Shown here piece after piece: positions 8,477 through 19,955 of a stretch of DNA of 64,000 nucleotides (position 1 is the stretch's first letter; each line of letters starts with the position of its first letter). Source of the stretch: Duganella levis (lineage in GTDB: Bacteria > Pseudomonadota > Gammaproteobacteria > Burkholderiales > Burkholderiaceae_D). The translations under genes were made by a program, and so were the position numbers. The DNA lies in contig NZ_WWCT01000016.1 in NCBI RefSeq assembly GCF_009857605.1, forward strand, positions 1 to 64,000. The letters run 5' to 3'. The notes below the pieces were generated by a model, which was given only the letters and a program-made list of their open reading frames with translations, ran no database searches and had not been told where the DNA came from.

Positions 8477-8492
8477 TGCAATCGGCGTGCCA
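8477..8492 (-). promoter_or_regulatory. Sigma-54 (RpoN) promoter of the urease operon
   Basis: On the minus strand the sequence reads TGGCACGCCGATTGCA: exact -24 (TGGCACG) and -12 (TTGCA) elements at correct spacing. Transcription would start near 8467, about 24 bases before the ureD ATG. Paired with the NtrC palindrome about 80 bp upstream, this makes the operon a nitrogen-limitation target (established logic for sigma-54/NtrC ureases). Confidence 0.9.
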
Positions 8493-8540
8493 GCTGAAAG
8501 CGGCCATACGGCAGATCGCCTGCACCGTTACGCTGCGCAG

Positions 8541-8557
8541 CGCACCAATATGGTGCA
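8541..8557. promoter_or_regulatory. NtrC binding site upstream of urease
   Basis: GCACCA-ATA-TGGTGC is a perfect inverted repeat matching the NtrC consensus TGCACCA-N3-TGGTGCA in all but the first base. It is centred about 83 bp upstream of the predicted urease start. A weaker half-site pair (TGCACC ... TGCGCA, 8521-8539) lies beside it. Confidence 0.82.
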
Positions 8558-8795
8558 ATCAGTCAAAACCGCTGCAAGTAAAAGGATTCTCGCGTCCGGC
8601 AAAAAGCCGCTGTTGTAAAAAAGTGCCGTCGGGCAAATAAATTTTGCGTTTTCTACGCCGGCAAAAGTATTGCCTCACGTAACAAAAGCAGGTTTTTTAC
8701 TGTTGAGGAATAATGGATTTCATTGAAGCGCGGAAATAAAAGTTGTCGAGATAGCGCTGAAACAAACATCATCACTTACTTAAAAGGAGAGCATC
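8558..8795. other. AT-richer spacer between urease control region and pilin genes
   Basis: No gene is visible here. It should hold the promoter of the first pilin gene. A loose sigma-54-like element (CGGCAA-N5-TTGC, 8659-8673, plus strand) has correct GG/GC spacing but a poor -24 box. A strong ribosome site (AAAAGGAGAG) precedes the ATG at 8796. Confidence 0.4.
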
Positions 8796-9323
8796 ATGAT
8801 CAGCAAATCCGTTTCCCGCATAGGCCTGGTTGCCGCACTCAGCGCCACGCTGCTGCCACTCCTGAGCGGCGCCGCCGTCTACAGCAACGGCAGCAAAACC
8901 TCGACCTTCGATGTCACCCTGAAGATCATCGCCGACTGCACCATCGCCGCCACGCCGCTGGACTTCGGCCAAAGTCAGGGTGTGCTCGCCAGCAACGTTA
9001 GCGTCAATACCTCGCTCGCCGTCACCTGCACCAACACCACGCCATACAACATCGGCCTGAACGCAGGTACGGTCGCCGGTTCCACCACCTCGGCGCGCCT
9101 GATGGCAGGCACCACCGCCGGCAATACCTCGACCACCGTCGCCTTCAATCTGTACCAGGCCGCCGGCACCACCAACTGGGGTAATGTGCAAGGCACCGAC
9201 ACCAAATCGAGCACCGGTACCGGCGTCGTGCAAACCCACACCGTGTATGGCGTTGTTCCTGCACAAGCCACGCCGCAGCCAGATACCTATAAATCGACGA
9301 TCACCGCGACCGTCTACTTCTAA
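8796..9323 (+). CDS. Spore coat U domain (SCPU) pilin-like protein 1
   Basis: A 175-residue exported protein with a signal peptide (MISKSVSRIGLVAALSATLL...LSGAA) and one SCPU domain: paired cysteines in IADCTIAA and LAVTCTNTTPYN, the block LDFGQSQGVL, and the C-terminal beta-strand TYKSTITATVYF. SCPU proteins are subunits of archaic (Csu-type) chaperone-usher pili, where the last strand and a donated N-terminal strand complete the fold. It has a close paralogue 160 bases downstream. No chaperone or usher gene lies nearby, so these may be secondary subunits assembled by machinery encoded elsewhere, or secreted alone. Confidence 0.87.
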   Translation: MISKSVSRIGLVAALSATLLPLLSGAAVYSNGSKTSTFDVTLKIIADCTIAATPLDFGQSQGVLASNVSVNTSLAVTCTNTTPYNIGLNAGTVAGSTTSARLMAGTTAGNTSTTVAFNLYQAAGTTNWGNVQGTDTKSSTGTGVVQTHTVYGVVPAQATPQPDTYKSTITATVYF

Positions 9324-9483
9324 GCCATACCCTTCTTTCCGCCGCCAGCCCTATCAGCAGCTGACGACGCGACACAGTATCTCCCCAGCGCCCAAGCCCG
9401 CGCTAAGTTTTCCCCCAGTCTTTCCCAATCCCGCCCCAGCGTAGCGGCAACGATCTATCTATAGCCCTCACTGGAGAATCACC

Positions 9484-10011
9484 ATGGCACGCCACGTCCT
9501 CACCCGCATCGCCGCCGCCGCAACCGTCATCGCCATGCTTGCGCCCATGATCGGCGGAGCCGCCGTGTACAGCAATGGCAGCAGGACCAGCAACTTCGAT
9601 GTGACGCTGACCATCATCGCCGACTGCACCATCGCCGCCGCACCGCTGGACTTCGGCCAGTCGCAGGGCGTGCTGGCTTCCACGGTATCGGCCAACAGTT
9701 CGCTGCAAGTCACCTGCACCAACACTACCCCCTACAATGTGGGCCTGAATGCCGGTACGGTATCCGGGTCCAGCACCTCCGCGCGCCTGATGGCCGGCAC
9801 CACCGCCGGCAATACCTCCACCACGGTCGCCTTCAACCTGGCCATGACGGCCGGCGGCGGCAACTGGGGCAACACCCAGGGCACGGACACCAAATCGGGC
9901 ACCGGCACCGGCTCGGTACAAACGCTGACCGTGTATGGCTCCGTGCCGGCACAGGCCACGCCGCAGCCGGACACCTACAAATCCACCGTCACCGCCACCG
10001 TGTATTTCTGA
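9484..10011 (+). CDS. Spore coat U domain (SCPU) pilin-like protein 2
   Basis: A second 175-residue SCPU protein, mature part nearly the same as its upstream neighbour (identical blocks include LDFGQSQGVLAS, TSARLMAGTTAGNTSTTVAFNL and the tail PAQATPQPDTYKST). The signal peptide differs (MARHVLTRIAAAATVIAMLAP). The equal lengths and tandem order point to a local gene duplication. It has its own ribosome site (GGAGAATC). Confidence 0.86.
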   Translation: MARHVLTRIAAAATVIAMLAPMIGGAAVYSNGSRTSNFDVTLTIIADCTIAAAPLDFGQSQGVLASTVSANSSLQVTCTNTTPYNVGLNAGTVSGSSTSARLMAGTTAGNTSTTVAFNLAMTAGGGNWGNTQGTDTKSGTGTGSVQTLTVYGSVPAQATPQPDTYKSTVTATVYF

Positions 10012-10112
10012 TTCTTGAACCCGGCGCAAGGGAGCTTTGATCCCGCAGCGCTTGGTCTGCAACGGTGTGATCCCCATACTGTCTGCTTCTTGTATTCATT
10101 CGGGAGCAGCAC

Positions 10113-11009
10113 ATGAAAGTATTCGTTACCGGCGCCGCCGGCTTTATCGGCGGTTCGATTGCCGCAGGCCTGGTCAAGGCCGGCCATGAAGTAGTTGGCC
10201 TGGTGCGCAAGCCCGAACAACTGGACGAAGTGAAGAAGATCGGCGTCACCGGCGTGCTGGGCGCGCTGACCGACCGCGACCTGCTGATCGCGCAGGCGCA
10301 GGCGGCCGACGCCGTCATTAACGCCGCCAGCAGCGACAACCGCGCGGCGGTGGAAGCCTTTATCGACGCGCTGGCCGGCAGCGGCAAGGTATTCCTGCAC
10401 ACCAGCGGCTCCAGCATCGTCGGCGACGCCTCGGGCGGCGAAGGCACCGACCAAATCTACTACGAAGACAATCTGCCCGCGCCCACCGAGGACAAGGCCG
10501 CGCGCGTGGCCATCGACAACCTGGTGCTGGACGCGGCCAACAAGGGCGTGCGCTCGGCGGTGCTGTGCAATACGCTCATTTACGGCCACGGCGCGCTGCC
10601 GCGCGATTCGGTGCAGCTGCCACGCCTGCTCAAGCAGGCGCGCAAGAACGGCGTGGTGCGCCACGTGGGGCCGGGGCGCAATATCTGGTCGAATGTGCAC
10701 ATCGATGACGTGGTCGACCTGTACCTGCTGGCATTGGAAAAAACCGAAGCCGGCGCCTTCTATTTTGTGGAAAGCGGCGAAGCGTCGTTCGGCGAGATGA
10801 GCGCGGCGATCGCCAAGGCGCTGGATCTGGGCCCGGCGCAGGACTGGCCGCTGGAACTGGCCAAGGAAGAATGGGGTTATGAAATGGCCTCGTACGGCCT
10901 CGGCTCCAACAGCCGCGTGCGCGGTGAACGCGGCCGCAAGCAATTGGGCTGGCAGCCACATCGCCCGCCAGTGCTGGACTGGATCGCGGGCGATATGCTG
11001 CGCGGCTAA
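10113..11009 (+). CDS. NAD(P)-dependent epimerase/dehydratase family protein (extended SDR)
   Basis: A 298-residue Rossmann protein starting MKVFVTGAAGFIGGSIAAGL, the GxxGxxG dinucleotide motif of extended SDRs. An active-site-like SGSS block (HTSGSSIVGD) is present, but the usual YxxxK pair is not plain, placing it with atypical NAD-binding or NmrA-like members. The C-terminal half resembles sugar-nucleotide epimerase relatives. Substrate unknown. It stands alone on the plus strand and converges on the 11014-11817 gene, with 4 bases between the stops. Confidence 0.8.
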   Translation: MKVFVTGAAGFIGGSIAAGLVKAGHEVVGLVRKPEQLDEVKKIGVTGVLGALTDRDLLIAQAQAADAVINAASSDNRAAVEAFIDALAGSGKVFLHTSGSSIVGDASGGEGTDQIYYEDNLPAPTEDKAARVAIDNLVLDAANKGVRSAVLCNTLIYGHGALPRDSVQLPRLLKQARKNGVVRHVGPGRNIWSNVHIDDVVDLYLLALEKTEAGAFYFVESGEASFGEMSAAIAKALDLGPAQDWPLELAKEEWGYEMASYGLGSNSRVRGERGRKQLGWQPHRPPVLDWIAGDMLRG

Positions 11010-11013
11010 TGCC

Positions 11014-11817
11014 TTAGTGGACTGGCGTGTAGGTCAGTCCAAACATCTCGGCATATTCGGCCATCGGCGGCAGGCCGATCGCGCGCCGCCGATCGTCGAC
11101 GTGGGCCTCGTCTTCAATCGGCTCAAACTGCAACGGCGTGCCGCCCAGCTGCGAGCCGTAGATCTGCGGCTTGCCATCGGCGATACGGATACGGTCTTCC
11201 AGCAGCGCCAGATTATTGCCACGCGCATCGCCGCGTTGGACCGCATCGCGCAACAGCGGCAGGTATTTGCGCTGGGTGTCATGATCGGCGTGCTGCACGA
11301 CCAGGAAAGCGGTCTGCGACGCGGCGCCGGCGAAACGCAATCCCGGCCAGCCGAAGGCGTCGATGATCTCTGTCAGACGTTTGGCGTTGGCGACGTCGAT
11401 TGCAGTCTGCTGCTTCCATTCCTCCGGCGTCAAATCGCCCTGCACCGAGCGGCCGCGATACAACTGGTCGCTTGCGGCCATCGCCTCCAGATCCCGCACC
11501 GCCTTGGCACGTTCCGCACTGATCGGCGCCTTGCTGAACACGACGTCCTCGCCAAACAGGATGAACGATTGCCCGCCATCTGGTATCAGGCGCGCCTGCA
11601 CATTTCCCGTCAGGTGACGGCTGGTCGCGTCGCTATCGACATGATTGGCCTGGGCGCTCAACTCGGCTTTGGCGCCGATGGCAAAGATCATGCCGCCGAC
11701 CGGCTTGCCGTCGGCATAGAACGACACGGTGGTTTGTGTCAGGTCGTCCTCTGCCCGGCCGGACAGCGCCACGCCGGCCAGCAAGCCAATCAGCAGGATG
11801 CGTGGATACAGGGTCAT
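11014..11817 (-). CDS. Exported DUF6624-type protein
   Basis: A 267-residue protein with a short hydrophobic leader (MTLYPRILLIGLLAGVALSGRA). The first half has LTGNVQARL...ILFGEDVVFSKAPISAE, resembling LptA/OstA-like beta strands. The second half (about residues 145-260) matches DUF6624: WPGL, HADHDTQRKYLPLLRDAVQRG, LALLEDRIRIADGKPQIYGSQ. Function unknown. Its ATG overlaps the stop of the preceding gene by 4 bases (ATGA), so the two are translationally coupled. Confidence 0.72.
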   Translation of the reverse strand: MTLYPRILLIGLLAGVALSGRAEDDLTQTTVSFYADGKPVGGMIFAIGAKAELSAQANHVDSDATSRHLTGNVQARLIPDGGQSFILFGEDVVFSKAPISAERAKAVRDLEAMAASDQLYRGRSVQGDLTPEEWKQQTAIDVANAKRLTEIIDAFGWPGLRFAGAASQTAFLVVQHADHDTQRKYLPLLRDAVQRGDARGNNLALLEDRIRIADGKPQIYGSQLGGTPLQFEPIEDEAHVDDRRRAIGLPPMAEYAEMFGLTYTPVH

Positions 11818-13199
11818 TGTGCTGGCTGCGGGGCTGGCTGTGGAACTGCTTGTGGCGCCGGTTTGGCTTTCAGGCTGTTGAGCACACCCGCCGGCACCTC
11901 GATCGCCTTGCCGTTGACCGTCACCTTGCCGTCCTTGATGTCGATCACGGTGCGCAGTTCGTCCTGCACCACCACGCCAAAGCCGCCGCTGACGGTTTTG
12001 CCGACCACCATGCTGACGACCGCATCGGCGCCGGCGTCGATCTGCTTGGCCGCATCCGGTAACGACGGATCGACCGATTTGCCGGCGAAGACGCGCGCCA
12101 CATCGCGCACCAGCGCCACCGGCACCCGCACTTCAAAGTGCGCCACAATTTTCTTCATCAGCGCGTTGAAGTTGCTGAAATCGGCCTCCACCACTTTCTG
12201 GAAACTAACGCGGCCCTTCAGCGACGCCACATTGCCATGATACGCGGCGCTGATGTCGTCGATGAACAGCGTAGCGCCGGCGGTGACCATGCGCTTGCCG
12301 AAATCCGTCATCGTCTTCAGGGTGCGCTTTTTCTCAGCCTCGTTTTCCATGTCCGCGCCCTGCTGATCGCGCAGTTGCCTGGTCAGGTCCGCCAGCGCCT
12401 TGACCGGCACATTGGTGATATGCATCGCAAAGTTGCTGCGCTCAACGCGCTCGTCGCCAAAGACAATCGCCTTCACCGAATTGCTGTAGATGATTTCCGC
12501 CATAGCGCCACGGCGACGCACATCCGACTTGCCTTCGATACCCTCGAAGCGCATCGCTTCCTTGATCTCGCTGCTGCCGGGCGCCGAGTCGCGCACCACC
12601 ACGCTGCCCACCTTGATCAAGGCCGTGCCATAGCCGACATTATCGGCGCCATACACAGCCCTGGTGGTCATGCCGATATCGTTGATGCTGAGCGAGCCGC
12701 CCGGACGCGTCACCATCAGCGACGGCCAGGTGCTGTCCGTGTTCAAGGCGCGGCCAGCCTTGTCGGTCGAGAGTTTCAACGCCATCTCGGTCCAGCTGAA
12801 ATCGGTGCCGTTGCCTTGCAGGTAGGTGTACGGCGCCAGGCCGCCGACGTAGTTGATCTGCCCCTTGGGGCCGCCCGCCACGCGCTGGATCGCGAACGGC
12901 CGCTCGGTACCGAAGATCTCTTTCAGCTTGGGCTGCAGATCAGGCGAAAACTGGAACTTGGTGTACAGCTCCAGCATCTTGGCGACATTGACTTCCTTGC
13001 CCACGGCGACCTGCCACTCTTTCTGCGCGGCGCGCAGCGTGGCGGTGGTTTCCGGCTTCATGATTTCCGGCAGCTTGGGCGGCGCGGCCGGCGTCGCTGG
13101 TGCTGGCGCTGGAGTTGCTGCGGGCGCCGCGTCCTGGGCGTGGGATGGGATGGCCAGCACGGCGCTGGCCATGGCTACTGCAAGAAGAGTCTTTTTCAA
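11814..13199 (-). CDS. Large exported protein, DUF945/YdgA-like, function unknown
   Basis: The protein has a signal peptide only if translation starts at the TTG at 13199 (MKKTLLAVAMASAVLAIPSHAQ); a GTG at 13265 would add 22 residues ahead of it and is less likely, though no strong ribosome site distinguishes them. After a Pro/Ala linker (residues 24-42) comes a domain resembling the YdgA/DUF945 family of periplasmic proteins, with beta-rich repeats and a region ending in the conserved-looking VTVNGKAIEVPA. It ends in a Pro/Gln-rich tail. Coupled by a 4-base overlap to the DUF6624 gene. No enzymatic motif is seen. Confidence 0.65.
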   Translation of the reverse strand: MKKTLLAVAMASAVLAIPSHAQDAAPAATPAPAPATPAAPPKLPEIMKPETTATLRAAQKEWQVAVGKEVNVAKMLELYTKFQFSPDLQPKLKEIFGTERPFAIQRVAGGPKGQINYVGGLAPYTYLQGNGTDFSWTEMALKLSTDKAGRALNTDSTWPSLMVTRPGGSLSINDIGMTTRAVYGADNVGYGTALIKVGSVVVRDSAPGSSEIKEAMRFEGIEGKSDVRRRGAMAEIIYSNSVKAIVFGDERVERSNFAMHITNVPVKALADLTRQLRDQQGADMENEAEKKRTLKTMTDFGKRMVTAGATLFIDDISAAYHGNVASLKGRVSFQKVVEADFSNFNALMKKIVAHFEVRVPVALVRDVARVFAGKSVDPSLPDAAKQIDAGADAVVSMVVGKTVSGGFGVVVQDELRTVIDIKDGKVTVNGKAIEVPAGVLNSLKAKPAPQAVPQPAPQPAQ

Positions 13200-13271
13200 G
13201 GTGTGAACCGGAGAGAGTGTCGAAAGGTATGGTATTTTAATTAAACAATCTCTCCGGAAATACACACATTG

Positions 13272-15047
13272 TCACTCCAGGTCGGGATACGGGCTCTTGC
13301 CGCCGTCCGCGATAAACTGGTCGATGCGCGCCTCCAGCACCGGCAGCGGCACGGAACCCAGTTGCAGCACGGTGTCGTGGAAAGCGCGGATGTCGAACTT
13401 TTCGCCCAGCGCCTTCTCGGCCTTCTTGCGCGCGTTGATGATGCTCATCTCGCCCAGGTAGTAGGACAGCGCCTGGCCCGGCCACGAAATGTAGCGGTCC
13501 ACTTCCGTTTCGATCTCGTGGTCGGACAGCGCGGTGTTTTCATGCAGGTAGTCTTGCGCCTGTTTGCGCGTCCAGCCCTTGCTGTGGATGCCCGTGTCGA
13601 CCACCAGGCGCGATGCGCGCCAGGCCTGGTAACTGAGCATGCCGAAGGTTTCATACGGCGTCTCGTAGATGCCCATCTCGGCGCCCAGACGTTCGGTGTA
13701 CAGCGCCCAGCCCTCGCCGTAGGCAGAGATGTAGGCGTTGCGGAACGGCGGCCGCCCCTTCTGCTCCATCGCGATCGGCATCTGGAAGGCGTGGCCCGGC
13801 GCCGATTCGTGCAGCGTCAGCGCCGGCATGCTGTACAGCGCGCGCGCCGGCAGGTTGTAAGTGTTGACCAGATAGACGCCAGGGCCGCCACGGCCCGAGG
13901 TGTAGAACGGCGCCTGGTCGTCCGGCACCGGGATCACCGCAAAGCGGCGGCGCGGCAGGTAGCCGAAGTATTGCGACACCTTGCCGTCGAACTTCTTGGC
14001 CACCCAGGCGGAGCGCATCAGCAACTCGTCCGGCGTCTTGGCGTAGAACTGCGGATCAGTGCGCAGGAAGTGCAGGAAGGCCGGCAGGTCGCCCTTGAAG
14101 CCGACCTGCTTGATCACGTCCTGCATCTCGCCGCGAATCTTGGCCATTTCGGCGATGCCGATCTGGTGGATCTGGTCCGCGCTCATCGACGTGGTGGTGA
14201 ATTCGACGATCTTCGATTGGTAATAGGCTTTACCGTCCGGCAGGCTCTCGGCCGCCAGGTCTTCGCGCGACTTTGGCACATACTCTTCGCGCATGAACTT
14301 CAACAGCGCCTGGTGCGCTGGAATGACGTCGGTGGCGATGACCTTGATGGCCTGCTGGCGCAACTGCTCCTGCTTGTCGGCCGGGATCGAGGCCGGCATG
14401 GTTTTGAACGGCAGGTAGAACACGGTGTCCTGCGGCGTTTTGGCGTCGGTCACGGAAGTGATCGAGCCATCGCGGCCACTCAGCGTGACCTTCGGCGGCG
14501 TGAAGCCGCGCGCCAGGCCCACGCGCATGTTGGCGATTTCGTCGTTGAAGTAGCGCGGCACGTCGGCCAGCTGCTTGAGGTAATCGCGGAACTCCACTTC
14601 CTTGGTCATCGAGCGGCGCGCAGTGCCGGCCATGTTGGACCAGAACGCGGTATCGGCGTTCAGCGGCTTCTCATAATCCTTGAACTGCTGGGCCGCGATG
14701 AAGGCGGCAATCTGCGCCTTGTACACCTGGTAGTTGATACGCTCCGGCGGCGACAGGCGCGCTTCCTTGATGCCGTCCAGCTTCTTCATCACGTCCTGCC
14801 AATAGGCCAGGCGCTTGTTCTGCGTGGCCAGATCGACGCGCGGCAGCGACACCGAAACGCCGCTGTCGTCATCATCTTCGCCATCTTCCATTTTCTGGCT
14901 CAGGCGCCATTTCCATTCCTGGGTGTAGACCGCCTTGAACTGGGCGTCCGACGGACCGGCTTTGACGGCCGGCGCTGCGGTGGCAGCAGAGCCGAGACAC
15001 AACAACATGCAGGCACCGGCGATGGCGGTGCTGAACTTCTTTTCCAT
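13272..15047 (-). CDS. DUF885 family exported peptidase-like protein
   Basis: A 591-residue protein with a signal peptide (MEKKFSTAIAGACMLLCLGSAATA). It carries the DUF885 metal-site motif HESAPGHAFQ (about residue 412), a HExxxGH variant of the zinc-protease helix, and the downstream block YGEGWALYTERLGAEMG that supplies the third ligand. DUF885 proteins are related to carboxypeptidase Taq/M32-like metallopeptidases; few have been tested. It lies just downstream of the GGDEF-EAL gene on the same strand (21-base gap), possibly in one transcript. Confidence 0.85.
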   Translation of the reverse strand: MEKKFSTAIAGACMLLCLGSAATAAPAVKAGPSDAQFKAVYTQEWKWRLSQKMEDGEDDDDSGVSVSLPRVDLATQNKRLAYWQDVMKKLDGIKEARLSPPERINYQVYKAQIAAFIAAQQFKDYEKPLNADTAFWSNMAGTARRSMTKEVEFRDYLKQLADVPRYFNDEIANMRVGLARGFTPPKVTLSGRDGSITSVTDAKTPQDTVFYLPFKTMPASIPADKQEQLRQQAIKVIATDVIPAHQALLKFMREEYVPKSREDLAAESLPDGKAYYQSKIVEFTTTSMSADQIHQIGIAEMAKIRGEMQDVIKQVGFKGDLPAFLHFLRTDPQFYAKTPDELLMRSAWVAKKFDGKVSQYFGYLPRRRFAVIPVPDDQAPFYTSGRGGPGVYLVNTYNLPARALYSMPALTLHESAPGHAFQMPIAMEQKGRPPFRNAYISAYGEGWALYTERLGAEMGIYETPYETFGMLSYQAWRASRLVVDTGIHSKGWTRKQAQDYLHENTALSDHEIETEVDRYISWPGQALSYYLGEMSIINARKKAEKALGEKFDIRAFHDTVLQLGSVPLPVLEARIDQFIADGGKSPYPDLE

Positions 15048-15068
15048 AACACTCCAGGAGATGATTGA

Positions 15069-17279
15069 TTACATGGTCAACAGATTGCGGTGTTCGCGCA
15101 TCAGCGCGGTGAAGCCTTCCGCATTGATCGGGCGGCTGAAATAATAGCCCTGCATCTCGTCGCAACCGCGCGCGGTGAGGAACTCCATCTGCTCACGGGT
15201 TTCCACCCCTTCGGCGATCACGCGCATATTCAGATTGTGCGCCAGCGAGATCACCGACAACGCAATCGCCGCATCGGCGCTGTTGGTGGTGACGTCGTCG
15301 ACAAAGGATTTGTCGATCTTCAGCACGTCGATCGGGAAGCGCTTCAGGTAACTCAGGCTGGAATAGCCGGTGCCAAAGTCGTCCAGCGAGATGCTGACGC
15401 CGATGTCCTTCAGGCGGCGCAGCGCCGCCACGGCTTTATTCGGATCGCCCATCACCGTGCCTTCGGTGATTTCCAGGCCAAGGTATTCCGGCGCCACGTC
15501 GAACTTGCGCAGCGTGCTTTCCACGTACGGCACAGTGGCGTCATTGGCGAACTGGCCGGCCGCCAGGTTGACCGCCACCTTGATCTTGCCGAGTCCCTGT
15601 TCATGCCAGACCTTCATCTGCGCGCAGACGCTTTCCAGCACCCATTCGCCGATGGAATTGACCAGGCCATATTCCTCGGCCAGCGGGATGAAGCGGTTCG
15701 GCGGCACCTTGCCCAACACCGCGTTATCCCAGCGCAGCAGCGCCTCGGCGCCGACCACCGCGCCGGTCTTCAGGCAGACCTGCGGCTGATAGTGCACCTC
15801 GAATTCGTCGCGCGCGATGGCGCCGCGCAGCTGGCTCTGGATCGCCAGCTTGTCGCGGATTTCCGCGTCCATGCGCTCGGTGAAGAAGGCGTAGTTATCG
15901 CGGCCGATTTCCTTGGCGCGGAACAGCGCCGTGTCGGCGTTGCGCACCAGCTCATCGAAGCTCTCGCCATCGGTGAGGCTGACGGCGATGCCGATGCTGG
16001 AGGTGACGGTGATCTGCTGGCCGTCGATCACCAGCTCCTTGCGCAGGCCGGCCAGGATCTTCTGCGCCAGCGCCATGGTGGCGCTCAGCTGCGCATCGTC
16101 GGCGACGATGATCTGGAATTCGTCGCCGCCCTGGCGCGTGACGGTGTCGCCTTCGCGCACCGTCTCGGTCAGGTAATGCGAGACCACCTGCAAGGCCTTG
16201 TCGCCCATGTCGTGGCCATACGAGTCGTTGATGCTCTTGAAGCGGTCCAGGTCGAGGCACATGACGGCCACGCAGCGGCCCTCGCGCCGCGCCGCATTCA
16301 GCGTCTGCGCAAAGCGCTGGCGCGCCAGCAGGCGGTTCGGCAGGCCGGTCAGGGCATCGTGGTGGGACAGGAAATCGATCAGGTGCTGCTCGGCCTTGCG
16401 CTCGGTGATGTCCATGAACACCGCCACATGGTTGATCACCTGTCCCTGCACGTCGCGCACCACGGAGGCGCTCAGCAGGCCGGGATAGGTTTCGCCATTC
16501 TTGCGGCGCGCCAGGATCTCGCCCGACCAGTGGCCGGTCTTGGTGACCGACTGCACCAGCGCGTCAAAGGCCGCCAGGTCCGGTTCCTTGGCCAGCAGCA
16601 GGTTGGCGTTCTGGCCCAGCACTTCCTTGCTGGTGTAGCCGGAGATTTGCGTAAACGCGGGATTGGTGGCAACGATGCGGCCTTCACGGTCGGCGACGAC
16701 AATGGCGTCCTGGGTGGCCTCGAACACCTGGCTGGCCAGGCGCAGGAATTCCTCGTTGGCGCGGCGCTGCTCGATTTCCTTCGCCAGTTCGGCGGTGCGT
16801 TCGGCTACGCGTTCTTCCAGCAGCGCGCGTTCTTCCGCCAGCGCCTTCTGCGCGCGGCCCAGCCGCACATGGGCGTCGGTGCGCGCCAGGATTTCCTCGG
16901 CCTGGAACGGCTTGGCGATGAAGTCGACCGCGCCCAGCGCAAAGCCGCGCACTTTGTCGTCGGTGTCATGCTGGGCCGACAGGAAGATCACCGGCACCTG
17001 GTTCAGGTCCGGATTATCCTTGAGCCGGCGGCAAACTTCAAAGCCGTCAATGCCGGGCATGCGCACGTCCAGCAGGATCAGCTCCGGCGGCCGCGATTGC
17101 GCCGTCCACAGCGCCAGTTCGCCATTGGGGGCCTGGCGCACGTAGTAGCCCGCCTCCGTCAGCAGATCGCTCAGCAGCTTGAGCGACGCCGGCGTGTCTT
17201 CCACGATCAGCACTTCGCCCTTGGTGTGTTGTTCCGACAAATCCCGGTGCATGTAAAAGTCTTTCGCCAATTTGCCCAT
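15069..17279 (-). CDS. Response regulator with PAS, GGDEF and EAL domains
   Basis: A 736-residue cytoplasmic regulator. Receiver: residues 20-135, phospho-acceptor D71 in LILLDVRMPG. Coiled coil 135-170, then a PAS domain (about 175-300). GGDEF domain 305-465 with intact GGDEF (384-388) and an RxxD inhibitory site (R375-D378). EAL domain about 480-730 with AEALLRW (EAL at 512-514), DDFGTGYSSL and EGVET. All catalytic signatures for making and degrading c-di-GMP are present. It follows the hybrid kinase gene by 24 bases, so that kinase is its likely phosphodonor. An internal Met (17252) is a possible alternative start; neither has a strong ribosome site. Confidence 0.92.
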   Translation of the reverse strand: MGKLAKDFYMHRDLSEQHTKGEVLIVEDTPASLKLLSDLLTEAGYYVRQAPNGELALWTAQSRPPELILLDVRMPGIDGFEVCRRLKDNPDLNQVPVIFLSAQHDTDDKVRGFALGAVDFIAKPFQAEEILARTDAHVRLGRAQKALAEERALLEERVAERTAELAKEIEQRRANEEFLRLASQVFEATQDAIVVADREGRIVATNPAFTQISGYTSKEVLGQNANLLLAKEPDLAAFDALVQSVTKTGHWSGEILARRKNGETYPGLLSASVVRDVQGQVINHVAVFMDITERKAEQHLIDFLSHHDALTGLPNRLLARQRFAQTLNAARREGRCVAVMCLDLDRFKSINDSYGHDMGDKALQVVSHYLTETVREGDTVTRQGGDEFQIIVADDAQLSATMALAQKILAGLRKELVIDGQQITVTSSIGIAVSLTDGESFDELVRNADTALFRAKEIGRDNYAFFTERMDAEIRDKLAIQSQLRGAIARDEFEVHYQPQVCLKTGAVVGAEALLRWDNAVLGKVPPNRFIPLAEEYGLVNSIGEWVLESVCAQMKVWHEQGLGKIKVAVNLAAGQFANDATVPYVESTLRKFDVAPEYLGLEITEGTVMGDPNKAVAALRRLKDIGVSISLDDFGTGYSSLSYLKRFPIDVLKIDKSFVDDVTTNSADAAIALSVISLAHNLNMRVIAEGVETREQMEFLTARGCDEMQGYYFSRPINAEGFTALMREHRNLLTM

Positions 17280-17303
17280 CTGTTCACTACTATAATATAC
17301 CCG

Positions 17304-19874
<2,571 letters not shown>

Positions 19875-19955
19875 ACCATTCTTCTGAGGTTAATCTTGAT
19901 AGTAACGTCTTAGATCATAGGTTCAATCCCGCATGAAGTCCATGCATATTTGCGG

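Noticed and set aside
8659..8673. Sigma-54 promoter for the SCPU genes
   Set aside because: The spacing fits but the -24 box is CGGCAA rather than TGGCAC, and no activator site is found; kept only as a remark.
13200..13265. GTG start at 13265 for the DUF945-like gene
   Set aside because: It would place 22 residues ahead of a good signal peptide; the TTG at 13199 is preferred although its ribosome site is weak.
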